Source: Sebaldella sp. S0638 (GTDB lineage Bacteria > Fusobacteriota > Fusobacteriia > Fusobacteriales > Leptotrichiaceae). From it: 33,268 nt of DNA. The DNA is taken from positions 1 through 33,268 of the forward strand of contig NZ_JAMZGM010000043.1 of the NCBI RefSeq assembly GCF_024158605.1, given 5' to 3'. This document shows positions 8,327 to 17,400 of this stretch, one piece after another (position 1 is the stretch's first letter; the number at the start of each line of letters is the position of its first letter). The notes below the pieces were generated by a model. The model had not been told where the DNA came from. It was given only the letters and a program-made list of their open reading frames with translations, and made no database searches. A program made the translations under genes and the position numbers.

Positions 8327-9718
8327 TTGACTGAGACTGCTGTTAGGGAAACTAAAAAATTCTCTATTCTGGAAGGTATATTTTTTAATGGTATGTATCT
8401 GAGTACGCAAGGGTTTATTATGCTTAATCTTGCATTGTACTTTAATGCTAATCCGTTTTTTATTGCAATTATTTCTATATTGCCTACTGCTACACAGGTA
8501 TTGCAGATTTTTACGAAAAAATTATATAAATTATATAAAACCAGAAAAAGAACACTGATGGTTTCAATTATAATCTCAAGGTCATCTATGGTTCTTCTCC
8601 CTGTTGCTGTACTTCTTGATCTGAGAAATCCATATATTTTTACGGCTATTATATTTGTTTATTCATTATTTGCACCCTTTGTTACTAATACATGGACTGC
8701 TGCAATGGTAGAAATTATAAATAACAAGGAAAGAGGAAAATATTTTGGAAAAAGAAATTTCTTTATTTCTATTTCTTCTATTTTCTTCACGTTAATTTAC
8801 GGTATTTTCCTTGCAATGCCTGATAAAAAAACAGGATATCTTATATTATCGCTGTCAGTTGCTATATCTGCGGTAACTACTATTTTCCTTATGAACAGAC
8901 ATCATATTCCTGATTTTAAGGAAACAACACAAAAAATCAGCTATAAAGAAATATTTAAAAATAAAGATTTTATAACTTATTTGAAATTTGTGTCTGTATG
9001 GCTGTTTTCACTGGAATTCTTAAAACCGTTTTTTGAATATTTCAGGGTAAAAACACTGGGCTCAGATCCAAGATTTCTCGCCAATATCGGTGTTCTTACA
9101 GCTGTTATTTCCATGTTTTTATTTATAATTTACGGAAAACTTTCTGATAAATACGGTAATCGTACTATTCTCAGACTTGGTATCTTTTTTGCCACATATA
9201 ATGCTTTGCTGTACTTCACACTGACAGATGATAATTTTAAAGTCTCTCTTGTTCTCTCGGGTATTTTTGATGCTGTAGGATTTACCGCAATAAATTTATG
9301 CTTTTTAAATCTCCTTATGGAGGTCTCAAAAGATCCTGTAGAAGGATATGTGGGAATTTATTCCGTGGTCGTGGGAGCAACAGCTATTCTTGCCGGTTTA
9401 TTTGCCGGTGTGCTGGGTACCTTTATTAACGAAGGGGTTATCTATATACTTGGAGAGAAAATTTATACAATAAAAATAGCCTTTCTCATAGGATTTTTAT
9501 TAAGATTATTTTCCATTTTGAGGCTTACAAGCATTAACTCGTTTCAAAAAGAATTCAAATACAGCGGTACTCTGCCTCTTAGATCTGCAATGAGCAAAAG
9601 AATAACAGCTTTTCTGCCTTCTTATATTGCTATAAGCAGAATGAAAAAAGATGATCATTCGGATGATCACTCAAATGACAGCAACAACGAAAATAATAAT
9701 AAAGAAAATAAGGAGTAA
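8327..9718 (+). CDS. Major facilitator superfamily transporter
   Basis: A 463-residue inner-membrane transporter with about 12 hydrophobic helices and the usual central cytoplasmic break (near residues 195-215, [12 protein letters not shown]). The cytoplasmic loop near residue 275 ([10 protein letters not shown]) is the MFS motif-A type GxLxDrxGrr. The start is TTG at 8327, supported by AAGGAGG at 8313-8319 with a 7-base spacer. The substrate is not readable from sequence; being 17 bases after a fructokinase-like gene makes a sugar or sugar derivative possible. The C-terminal tail (about 438-463) is an unusual hydrophilic run rich in Asp, His, Asn, Lys and Glu. The stop is 2 bases before ispF, whose ribosome binding site lies inside this gene's last codons. 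Confidence 0.8.
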   Translation: MTETAVRETKKFSILEGIFFNGMYLSTQGFIMLNLALYFNANPFFIAIISILPTATQVLQIFTKKLYKLYKTRKRTLMVSIIISRSSMVLLPVAVLLDLRNPYIFTAIIFVYSLFAPFVTNTWTAAMVEIINNKERGKYFGKRNFFISISSIFFTLIYGIFLAMPDKKTGYLILSLSVAISAVTTIFLMNRHHIPDFKETTQKISYKEIFKNKDFITYLKFVSVWLFSLEFLKPFFEYFRVKTLGSDPRFLANIGVLTAVISMFLFIIYGKLSDKYGNRTILRLGIFFATYNALLYFTLTDDNFKVSLVLSGIFDAVGFTAINLCFLNLLMEVSKDPVEGYVGIYSVVVGATAILAGLFAGVLGTFINEGVIYILGEKIYTIKIAFLIGFLLRLFSILRLTSINSFQKEFKYSGTLPLRSAMSKRITAFLPSYIAISRMKKDDHSDDHSNDSNNENNNKENKE

Positions 9719-9720
9719 AA

Positions 9721-10197
9721 ATGTTTAGAATAGGACAAGGATACGATGTACATAAATTTGCCCCAAACAGAGATCTCATTCTGGGAGGAATAAAAATACC
9801 TTTTGAATTAGGCTTAGACGGACATTCTGATGCTGATGTGCTTACCCATGCAGTAATGGATGCACTAATAGGTGCTCTTGCTCTTGGTGATATAGGGAAA
9901 TTTTTTCCTGATACTGACCCGAAATTTAAAAATGCAGACAGTATTCTTTTACTCAGGGAAATTTTAAGTGTAGTTTCTGAAAGAGGGTATCATATAGTTA
10001 ATATAGATGCTACCATAGTGGCACAGAAACCAAAATTAAGAGATTATATTGACGAAATAAGACAAAATTTCGCAAAAGAATTGGGAATACAGCTTGACTG
10101 CGTGAGTGTAAAAGCAACTACCGAAGAAAAACTCGGATTTACCGGAAATATGGAAGGTATGAAATCTTATTGTGTAGTTTTGCTTTCTAAAAAATAA
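9721..10197 (+). CDS. ispF: 2-C-methyl-D-erythritol 2,4-cyclodiphosphate synthase
   Basis: Cyclises CDP-ME 2-phosphate to MEcPP, releasing CMP, in the MEP pathway of isoprenoid synthesis; a cytoplasmic homotrimer. The 158-residue length is standard. The metal-binding set is Asp9 and His11 (GYDVHKF) and His43 ([18 protein letters not shown]), and the family blocks [11 protein letters not shown] and [12 protein letters not shown] are present. All active-site blocks look intact. It starts 2 bases after the MFS stop, with the ribosome binding site AAGGAG inside that gene's end, so it is translationally coupled. The isoprenoid product could supply undecaprenyl lipid for envelope assembly, which fits the rest of the operon. 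The other MEP genes are not in the window. Confidence 0.95.
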   Translation: MFRIGQGYDVHKFAPNRDLILGGIKIPFELGLDGHSDADVLTHAVMDALIGALALGDIGKFFPDTDPKFKNADSILLLREILSVVSERGYHIVNIDATIVAQKPKLRDYIDEIRQNFAKELGIQLDCVSVKATTEEKLGFTGNMEGMKSYCVVLLSKK

Positions 10198-10219
10198 TAA
10201 ATTAGCTGGGGGGACTTAA

Positions 10220-11386
10220 TTGAAAATAAAATTTAAATATCTGGACAAGAGCTTTGATCAAAAAAGCTCTGTTTTAAACTTCAAAAATGAGAAAGAATTT
10301 TTTCACTATATAAAAATACAAAACTATACACTTCTTCACCATAAAAAAATCCCGTCTTGGGGAACCAGAGTAAAAACCAGTGAATTCACGACTTTTATAT
10401 CTTCGCTTTATTTTCTGGCAAAAGCTGATATTAGAATCGTTGATGCACTGTCCATTCTTGCAGAGAACTTTTCCGGTACTCTGAAAAATAATATTGAACA
10501 TGCTGTAACAGCACTAAAAGAAGGAAAAAAGCTGAGAGAAGGCTTTACTTTTATCACAGACGACAAAATTTTTCTAAATACTATGGAAATAGCAGAAGAA
10601 AGCGGAAATATACTATTGCCCCTCAAAAATCTGAAAAGTAAGTACGAATTCGAGCAGGAATTAAAAAAAGAAATTATAAATCTCAGCTTGTATCCTGCTT
10701 TGGTTCTGGCTACTTCTTTTATAATTATCAGTATTTTATTCAAATTTGTTGTCCCGAAATTTTCTGGAATATACAATGACTTAAATAAAGAAATACCATA
10801 CCTGACTAAAGTCATGATCAAAATCAGCACCCTCTATGGCAAATATTTCTTAGTAACATCTGTTTCAGCTGTTGTCTTGATTATTTTTTCTGTTACATAT
10901 TATAAGAGAAACAAAGAAAACTTTGAAAGGCTGTTTATAAAACTTCCTGTTATAAAAAAATTATATAAAGAATTCAGAATACTCTATTTTTCACAGAGTA
11001 TGAGTATTCTTCTGAACAGCGGCGTGGAAATCATAAAATCAATTGAACTGAGTACGCAAACAGCAGGAAGTCTTCTCGGGCGAGAGCTGAAAATTCTGAT
11101 AAAAAAACTGGAACAGGGACTTAGCATAAGTAATATTATCGGGAATATGCAGTTTTTTGATAATGAATATAAAAATTATATACTTATCGGGGAGGAAACA
11201 GGCAACTTAGGCTTTGTGTTTTCCCATATTACGGATATTTATTTTATGCGTATAAGAGAAAAAACAAAAAGATTTCTAAAAATTCTCGAACCTGTTTCTA
11301 TTATTTTTATAGCTTTTTTTATCGGACTTATTGTTATCTCTGTCCTTCTTCCGGTTTTCAGACTTGGTGAAAATTTAAACATTTAA
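10220..11386 (+). CDS. GspF/PilC-like inner-membrane platform protein
   Basis: Polytopic platform protein that couples the assembly ATPase to pseudopilin extraction in type II secretion and type IV pilus systems. The 388 residues hold two T2SF repeats (about 55-178 and 255-378), each ending in a membrane helix (about 156-178 and 356-378), plus a third helix at about 209-227. Characteristic pieces are the FTTFISSLYFLAKAD start of repeat 1, EESGN (127-131) and its counterpart EETGN (325-329) in repeat 2, and the terminal FIGLIVISVLLPVF. The start is TTG at 10220 after a GGGGGGA ribosome binding stretch. It is the last gene of the rfaE1 operon, 22 bases after ispF, and 7 kb away from the secretin and GspL-like genes it should work with. 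No ATPase gene is nearby. Confidence 0.85.
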   Translation: MKIKFKYLDKSFDQKSSVLNFKNEKEFFHYIKIQNYTLLHHKKIPSWGTRVKTSEFTTFISSLYFLAKADIRIVDALSILAENFSGTLKNNIEHAVTALKEGKKLREGFTFITDDKIFLNTMEIAEESGNILLPLKNLKSKYEFEQELKKEIINLSLYPALVLATSFIIISILFKFVVPKFSGIYNDLNKEIPYLTKVMIKISTLYGKYFLVTSVSAVVLIIFSVTYYKRNKENFERLFIKLPVIKKLYKEFRILYFSQSMSILLNSGVEIIKSIELSTQTAGSLLGRELKILIKKLEQGLSISNIIGNMQFFDNEYKNYILIGEETGNLGFVFSHITDIYFMRIREKTKRFLKILEPVSIIFIAFFIGLIVISVLLPVFRLGENLNI

Positions 11387-11477
11387 ACTGAATTTATTTT
11401 TTCTGTGTTTTTTATTTGTAAAAATGTTTACGGTAAGAATTTTCATATATTTTTTTATTTCCGCTTTAAAATTTGAA

Positions 11478-11506
11478 TTGAAAAGTTATAACGCTTGTGA
11501 TATACT
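11478..11506 (+). promoter_or_regulatory. Strong promoter of gap
   Basis: -35 TTGAAA at 11478-11483, a spacer of exactly 17 bases, and -10 TATACT at 11501-11506 preceded by TGA (extended -10). The predicted transcript starts near 11513, about 31 bases before the gap ATG, with an AGGAGG ribosome binding site upstream. This fits the high expression expected of a glycolytic gene. It also makes gap a transcription unit separate from the rfaE1-gspF operon. Confidence 0.75.
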
Positions 11507-11543
11507 TATTTTGTAAATAAAATTATTTAGGAGGTATAGTAAA

Positions 11544-12551
11544 ATGGCAGTTAAAGTTGCAATTAATGGATTCGGGAGAATTGGAAGACTAGCATTAAGA
11601 TTAATGGTGGAGAATCCTGAATTTGATGTAGTAGCAATCAACGATTTAACAGATGCAGCTATGTTAGCGCACCTATTTAAATATGATTCTGCACAAGGAA
11701 GATTTAACGGGGAAATCTCTGTTAAGGAAGGGGCATTTGTTGTTAACGGAAAAGAGATTAAAACATTCGCTAACCCTAACCCGGCTGAATTACCTTGGGG
11801 AGATCTTGGAATTGATGTAGTACTTGAGTGTACTGGATTCTTTACTTCTAAAGAAAAAGCTGAAGAACACATAAAAGCAGGGGCTAAAAAAGTAGTTATA
11901 TCTGCACCGGCTACAGGAGAAATGAAAACTATAGTTTATAATGTTAACCACTCTACATTAGACGGAACTGAAACAGTTCTTTCAGGAGCTTCTTGTACTA
12001 CAAACTGTTTAGCACCTATGGCTAAAGTATTAGACGAAAGCTTTGGAATCGTAGAAGGATTAATGACTACTATTCACGCTTACACAGGAGATCAAAATAC
12101 TCTTGATGCTCCGCACAGAAAAGGTGACTTCAGAAGAGCAAGAGCAGCTGCAGCAAATATTGTTCCTAACACTACAGGAGCAGCTAAAGCTATCGGACTT
12201 GTTTTACCTAGCTTAAAAGGTAAATTAGACGGTGCTGCACAAAGAGTACCAGTTATCACAGGATCAGTTACTGAATTAGTTACTGTTTTAGGAAAAAATA
12301 CAACTGTAGAAGAAGTTAACGCAGCTATGAAAGCAGCAGCTAACGAATCTTTCGGATATACTGAAGATGAGATCGTTTCATCTGACGTAATCGGAATCAG
12401 ATTCGGTTCATTATTCGATGCTACACAAACTAAAATAATTACAGTAGATGGAAAACAACTTGTTAAAACAGTTTCTTGGTATGATAACGAAATGTCATAT
12501 ACAGCACAATTAATAAGAACTTTAAAGTACTTTGTTGAAATTTCTAAATAA
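11544..12551 (+). CDS. gap: Glyceraldehyde-3-phosphate dehydrogenase (NAD-dependent)
   Basis: Oxidises glyceraldehyde 3-phosphate to 1,3-bisphosphoglycerate in glycolysis; cytoplasmic homotetramer. The 335 residues are full length. The N-terminal NAD-binding motif is NGFGRIGR (about 7-14). The catalytic block [13 protein letters not shown] has the nucleophile Cys151, and the active-site histidine follows in [10 protein letters not shown]. The C-terminal [11 protein letters not shown] is intact. Codon choice is markedly biased (many TTA, GCT and ACA), as in highly expressed genes. It has its own strong promoter and is followed by a hairpin terminator, then pgk, which uses its product. Confidence 0.97.
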   Translation: MAVKVAINGFGRIGRLALRLMVENPEFDVVAINDLTDAAMLAHLFKYDSAQGRFNGEISVKEGAFVVNGKEIKTFANPNPAELPWGDLGIDVVLECTGFFTSKEKAEEHIKAGAKKVVISAPATGEMKTIVYNVNHSTLDGTETVLSGASCTTNCLAPMAKVLDESFGIVEGLMTTIHAYTGDQNTLDAPHRKGDFRRARAAAANIVPNTTGAAKAIGLVLPSLKGKLDGAAQRVPVITGSVTELVTVLGKNTTVEEVNAAMKAAANESFGYTEDEIVSSDVIGIRFGSLFDATQTKIITVDGKQLVKTVSWYDNEMSYTAQLIRTLKYFVEISK

Positions 12552-12572
12552 ATTTCAAGAGACATAGATATT

Positions 12573-12612
12573 AAAGGCGGGACATTCTCCATTGTTTGTT
12601 CCGCTTTTTTAA
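12573..12612 (+). terminator. Rho-independent terminator between gap and pgk
   Basis: An 11-bp stem pairs 12573-12583 (AAAGGCGGGAC) with 12598-12608, including two G-T pairs, around a 14-base loop, with a T-run at 12605-12610. It lies 22 bases after the gap stop. No separate strong promoter for pgk is visible in the remaining 25 bases, so it probably acts as a partial terminator, setting the gap:pgk ratio. Confidence 0.65.
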
Positions 12613-12634
12613 AAAACCAGGGAGGAAATATAAA

Positions 12635-13834
12635 ATGGCAAAAAAAACTGTTAAAGATTTAGACGTAAAAGGAAAAAAAGTTTTAATGAGGGTAGATTTT
12701 AATGTACCTATGAAAGATGGAAAAATTACTGACGAAAACAGAATAGTTGCAGCTCTGCCTACTATTAAATATGTACTTGAAAACGGAGGAAGAGTTATCG
12801 CTTTCTCACATCTTGGAAAAGTGAAGGAAGAAGCAGATAAAGCTTCTAAATCTTTAAGACCTGTTGCTGAAAGATTAGCTGAATTACTTGGACAGCCTGT
12901 AAAATTTATTCCTGAAACAAGAGGAGCTGAATTGGAAAAAGCTGTTTCTGAGCTGAAAGACGGAGAAATCATGATGTTTGAAAATACTAGATTTGAAGAC
13001 ATTGATGGTAAGAAAGAATCTAAAAATGATCCTGAATTAGGTAAATACTGGGCTTCTTTAGGAGATGTATTTGTTAATGACGCATTCGGAACTGCTCACA
13101 GAGCGCATGCTTCTAACGTTGGAATAGCAAGCCATCTTGAAACTGCTGCCGGATTCCTTATGGAAAAAGAAATAGAATTCATCGGCGGAGTTGTTACTAA
13201 TCCTGCAAGACCTTTAGTTGCTATACTTGGCGGAGCTAAAGTTTCTGATAAAATCGGTGTTATTGAAAATCTTATAGAAAAAGCAGACAAAATCCTAATC
13301 GGCGGAGGAATGATGTTTACTTTCCTGAAAGCTCAGGGGAAAAATATCGGTTCATCTCTTCTTGAAGAAGATAAAGTCGATCTTGCAAAACAGCTTCTTG
13401 AAAAAGCAAAAGCAAACGGTAAAGAATTAGTTCTTCCTATTGACACAGTTGTAGCAAAAGAATTCAAGAATGATACTGAATTCAAAACTGTTTCTGTAGA
13501 TTCTATTGAAGATGGATGGATGGGACTCGATATAGGTGCTGATTCTATTAAGCTTTTCTCTGAAAAATTAAGCGGGGCAAAAACTGTTGTTTGGAATGGT
13601 CCTATGGGTGTATTTGAAATGCCTAATTTTGCTAAAGGAACAATCGGTGTTTGTGAAGCAATTGCCCACCTTGAAGGTGCTACTACAATAATCGGCGGCG
13701 GAGACTCTGCAGCTGCTGCTATACAGCTTGGATATGCTGATAAATTCACACATATCTCTACTGGCGGAGGAGCTTCTCTTGAATATCTGGAAGGAAAAGT
13801 CTTACCAGGTGTAGAAGCAATTTCTGATAAATAA
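12635..13834 (+). CDS. pgk: Phosphoglycerate kinase
   Basis: Transfers phosphate from 1,3-bisphosphoglycerate to ADP, the first ATP-yielding step of glycolysis; cytoplasmic monomer. I take ATG 12635 (399 residues, the usual length) because GGGAGGAAA at 12620-12628 is well spaced for it and the N-terminus [20 protein letters not shown] is typical. An upstream in-frame TTG at 12596 lies in the terminator loop and is rejected. Substrate-binding motifs are RVDFNVP near the N-terminus and FSHLGK. Nucleotide-site motifs are [23 protein letters not shown] and GGGDSAAA. It follows gap, whose product it consumes, and the pair probably shares the gap promoter through partial read-through. Confidence 0.97.
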   Translation: MAKKTVKDLDVKGKKVLMRVDFNVPMKDGKITDENRIVAALPTIKYVLENGGRVIAFSHLGKVKEEADKASKSLRPVAERLAELLGQPVKFIPETRGAELEKAVSELKDGEIMMFENTRFEDIDGKKESKNDPELGKYWASLGDVFVNDAFGTAHRAHASNVGIASHLETAAGFLMEKEIEFIGGVVTNPARPLVAILGGAKVSDKIGVIENLIEKADKILIGGGMMFTFLKAQGKNIGSSLLEEDKVDLAKQLLEKAKANGKELVLPIDTVVAKEFKNDTEFKTVSVDSIEDGWMGLDIGADSIKLFSEKLSGAKTVVWNGPMGVFEMPNFAKGTIGVCEAIAHLEGATTIIGGGDSAAAAIQLGYADKFTHISTGGGASLEYLEGKVLPGVEAISDK

Positions 13835-13848
13835 AAAGCATAATAAAT

Positions 13849-13884
13849 AGTGGCTTCTGTTCTGTAGCAGGAGTCATTTTTTTA
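13849..13884 (+). terminator. Rho-independent terminator of pgk
   Basis: TGGCTTCTG at 13851-13859 pairs with CAGGAGTCA at 13868-13876 (9 bp, two G-T pairs) around an 8-base loop, followed at once by TTTTTTT (13877-13883). It lies 16 bases after the pgk stop. Confidence 0.8.
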
Positions 13885-13961
13885 TTCTTTTCTGCAGCTG
13901 TTATTTCAGTTCTGTTTCTATTTCACCCCGCTACAAAATTGATTTTTCAAAAAATTTAATA

Positions 13962-13997
13962 ATAAAAAGGCAACTGTTTTTTATTAACAGTCGCCTT
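13962..13997 (-). terminator. Minus-strand intrinsic terminator with no gene in front of it
   Basis: AAGGC-A-ACTGTT (13967-13978) pairs with AACAGT-C-GCCTT (13986-13997), an 11-bp stem with one internal mismatch and a 7-base loop. On the minus strand it is followed by TTTTTATT, the classic terminator tail. On the plus strand it is followed by CGGTATTTT, which is a poor tail, so the minus orientation fits better. No minus-strand gene lies upstream of it. Confidence 0.6.
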
Positions 13998-14051
13998 CGG
14001 TATTTTGGGCAGATGAAAAACTCAAAAATATCAGGATTTAAAGATATTATA
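13962..14051 (-). ncRNA. Candidate small RNA ending at the orphan terminator
   Basis: On the minus strand a TATAAT (plus 14051-14046) lies about 50 bases before the orphan terminator. Transcription from it would begin near 14039 and give an RNA of roughly 75-80 bases ending in the strong hairpin. No -35 match is visible and no known RNA family is recognised. The case rests on a good terminator plus a -10 in a gene-free gap. Confidence 0.25.
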
Positions 14052-14243
14052 TTTGCTATATTTAGATTTTGGTTTTTAATTTTACCTGATATTTTTAAAT
14101 TTATATTCTCTCTGTATATTTTATTTTTTATTTAAAATTTATATATCAATTCTATATTATTTTGAAAATTTTATCAAGTTATTATTTAAAAAAATATTAT
14201 TTGATTTTATTTCATTTGTATGCTAAAATTACTTACTTATCAT

Positions 14244-14275
14244 AGCTGAGTCTAGATTTTTTGGACTCTAAAGCT
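14244..14275 (+). other. Hairpin in the adhesin upstream region
   Basis: AGCTGAGTC at 14244-14252 can pair with GACTC (14264-14268), a 3-base bulge, and AGCT (14272-14275). No T-run follows. It lies about 220 bases before the adhesin start and stands out as the most structured element in that AT-rich stretch. A role as operator or leader structure is possible but not shown. Confidence 0.25.
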
Positions 14276-14462
14276 AACATTAACAATAAACAGAAGCATT
14301 TCAATTAAAAAGATATATTAATATATAACACTTTTTGTAAAATAATTAGACCAGTAATTTAATATATAAAATTTTCACAAGAAATCTGTAAAATATTTTA
14401 ATCCATTTGAATTAAGTTAAACAAACAAAAATTATATTTACATTTTATCCATAAAAAATAAA

Positions 14463-14486
14463 TATAATTTAAAGTAGAATGGAGAG
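14463..14486 (+). promoter_or_regulatory. Possible -10 and ribosome binding site of the adhesin gene
   Basis: TATAAT at 14463-14468 is a perfect -10, but no -35 lies 16-18 bases upstream; TTTACA at 14437-14442 is 20 bases away. GGAGAG at 14481-14486 is a good ribosome binding site, 6 bases before the ATG at 14493, and supports that start. If this -10 is used the 5' leader is only about 20 bases. Confidence 0.35.
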
Positions 14487-14492
14487 ATTTAT

Positions 14493-17400
14493 ATGTGGAA
14501 AAATAAGAAGAAATTTTTATTCTTACTAGCTTTCAGTTCCCTGCTATTGGCACAAAATAGCCCGGATACCATGCCTAGTACTGATAAATTACAATCTAGC
14601 ATGACAGAAAATATCAGCTCTAATATAACAAATAAAAAAAACTATGATATTATTGAAAAAGCGCTGAGGAGCAGAAACAAAGAACTAAAAGACCTCTACG
14701 CACAATCTGACTACATTGTAAAACCTGAGTACCTAGAATGGCAGGTTTTCTTTTCAGGTTTTTATGAAAAAGCACACAGAGGAGGGAAAGCGACAGAAAA
14801 GGCTTTTCAGCCTGATTCTCCCGCAAAACCTCCGCAGTTGGAACCTGAACCCAAAAGAGACATTATCACAAGTATAGAAAAATCATATAAGGATACTTCT
14901 GTAGTTTATAAAAACTCAGTAGCTACCACTGAAAATGTACCATACTCAATATACCTCGAACCATTAAAAAATGTAGTTTTCCCAGAAATAAACATCGGGA
15001 ATTTTACTCCGGTATCTGTTGATTTAGTTACACCTATAATACCCGAAACTATAAATGTGAATGTATCTGCTTCACCATCTGTTATATCAGTAGGTACACC
15101 GCAGTTAAATAAGTTTGTCATTTTAGTGCCGCATACACCACAAATACAGGCACCAGTAGTAAATGACATACCCATTGTAAAAAAACCAGTAACACCTCAA
15201 GTACCAACTGTATCAGCAAATGAATTTAGCCCCGTTACATTTAATATAACTCCTCCGGCTTTATCAAGTCCGCCGGTTTTCAATATAAAACTAGGTTCTT
15301 TCTGTAATAATATGACTGGCTGTGAAGACAGAGGAATAAACGGAGGACCGTTCAGCGGAACTGCCGTATCTTTTGGAAGTAACGGAACTAATTATAATAT
15401 AGCCTTAGGAAGTACGGGAAATTTAGGCGGCGGAGCATTAACAGACGGAAGTCCGGCTATCCGTTATTCTTGGAGTACAACAGCACCATTTAATTCTACT
15501 TTATTAAAAGTATATTTTGATTATGGAACTATGTCTAATAACCCAGGCGGCACAGCTACTTTAACAGCAAATTTGACTATCAATTCCATTAATACATTAA
15601 CAACAGCACAAAAAAATAGCGAAAGTACTGCCGGCAGATCATGGAATGCCCAAAGCTTTTTAGTAGGCGGATCAAGAATAGCTACTATTGACAATGTCTT
15701 CAACGCTACTCTTGTTAATAACGGGACTATGAACCTAGTGGGCCCTCTTGTAGTAGGTTTTGAAATACAAACTGATACTAACTACAACACAAATCAGGGA
15801 AAAAGAGAAATGATAAACAGAAAAACAATAACGGATGCGGGAGAAGCTACTTCGACAGCACTAAATGCCGCTCTTCCAATTGGTTCAAGTGTAAATCTAA
15901 ATCTTCCTGCCTATGCAGGCGGCGGGTCAATTACTGTAACAAGAAGTGCCGGCGGATTTACAGGATATAAAATAGGACTTATACTAACTTTTGAAAATCT
16001 TGATAATAATCCAACTAATAGTTATGTATTAACAAATGAAGCCACAGGACTCATAGATTTTAAAGGGGAAAAATCAATAGGAATACAAATATACGCTCCC
16101 GGTTCAGAAAATGTTCCTATAAAAGTCACTAATCAAGGAACTATAAATATAGGCGGAATAGAAAGCTACGGATTAAAACTGTCATCAAGGGCAAATTCCA
16201 CAGGTATGGTATTTAGCAATACCGGTACTATAAATGTGTCAGGAAACAACGGAACCGGAAATTCACGTTCATCGGGAATGGCAGTAATAGAAGACAGCAC
16301 CCTCACTGGAAACAGCTCTATCAGAGCGTATACAGGCGTAGTTACAAACAGCGGAACTATAAATGTGTCAGGCGGATATGGAAATTCAGGAATGATTCTT
16401 AAAGTAGCTGCTGCTGATAACATTACCAATGCCGGAACCATAAATGTAAGCGGGGCTTCTAATATAGGGATGAGAGTAGATTACGGAGCTGTAAATGCCG
16501 GAACTGCCGGAAGTCCTACTGCACAGAATAATAATGCAATAAACGTAAATAATAACGGAAACCTCGGAATTATAGCCAACGGAAGCGGCAGCACTACTAA
16601 CAGAGCTACTGGAATTAACGGAGCAGCCGGAATAATAAAAGTGCTAGGGAACGGTTCGGCAGGTCTATTTGGTATCAACGGCGGAAGAGTAACAAATGCA
16701 GCATCAGGACAGGTATTAGTATCAGGTACTTCTTCTCTGGGTATGGTAGTCGTTGACAGCACTTCTACCGGGACAAATTCCGGTATAATAAATGTCACAG
16801 GAAACAGCTCGGCAGGGGTATATAACGTAGGAAATTTCAATATGAACGGCGGAACTATCACTGCTAATACTCCAAGCAGTGTCGGTGTATATTCTAAGTC
16901 TTCCTCTACTACAAGCATAACAGGAGGAACTATTACTGTAAGCAACGGTTCAACAGCACTAAGTGCCGAAAACAGCACTATAAGTATGTCAGGACCTGTA
17001 GTAAATGTAAATAACGGCGGTTTGTTTTTCTATAAAAACGGAACCGGCGCAGTATCAGGAACCGGAACTGTTAACGTAAATAACAACGGAACAGCTTTTT
17101 ATATAACAGGCGGTAATACTCCGACTTTATCAACTTTGGTAACTTCAGGAAATCTAACATTAAATATGGCAGCCGGATCTACTCTTGTTGGTTGGGATCA
17201 GCCTGTGGGAACTTTGAGCCTGAATGCTCTAACAACTGTACTTGGTACACCTTCAATAGCCAATACTACAGTAAATGATTTGAGCGGAGCTACTTACAGA
17301 TACTTTATAATTAATAAAGCCAATGTTTTGGTAGATAAAAACGTAACACTTGCCGGAACAGGAAATCAGTATTTCCCAAGAATCAGTTTTGTATCATCAT

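Larger units (their letters stand above)
13835..14492 (+). other. 658-base gap between pgk and the adhesin gene
   Basis: Very AT-rich with no open frame that looks coding on either strand. It holds the pgk terminator (13849-13884), a minus-strand terminator with a possible small RNA (13962-14051), a hairpin AGCTGAGTC/GACTC..AGCT (14244-14275), and the adhesin leader with a possible -10 (14463-14468) and ribosome binding site GGAGAG (14481-14486). Nothing recognisable is seen in 14052-14240 or 14276-14430. Confidence 0.7.

Noticed and set aside
12092-12592. Long minus-strand open frame (166 codons) opposite gap
   Set aside because: Mirror of the strongly biased gap codons; no ribosome binding site or family resemblance.
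12596-12634. TTG 12596 as the start of pgk
   Set aside because: It lies inside the terminator hairpin and adds 13 atypical residues; ATG 12635 follows GGGAGG.
16481-16978. Minus-strand open frame (165 codons) opposite the adhesin
   Set aside because: Pro/Val/Ile-rich translation is the antisense of repeated Gly/Asn/Thr rungs; the same artefact recurs at 17642, 21272 and 23639.
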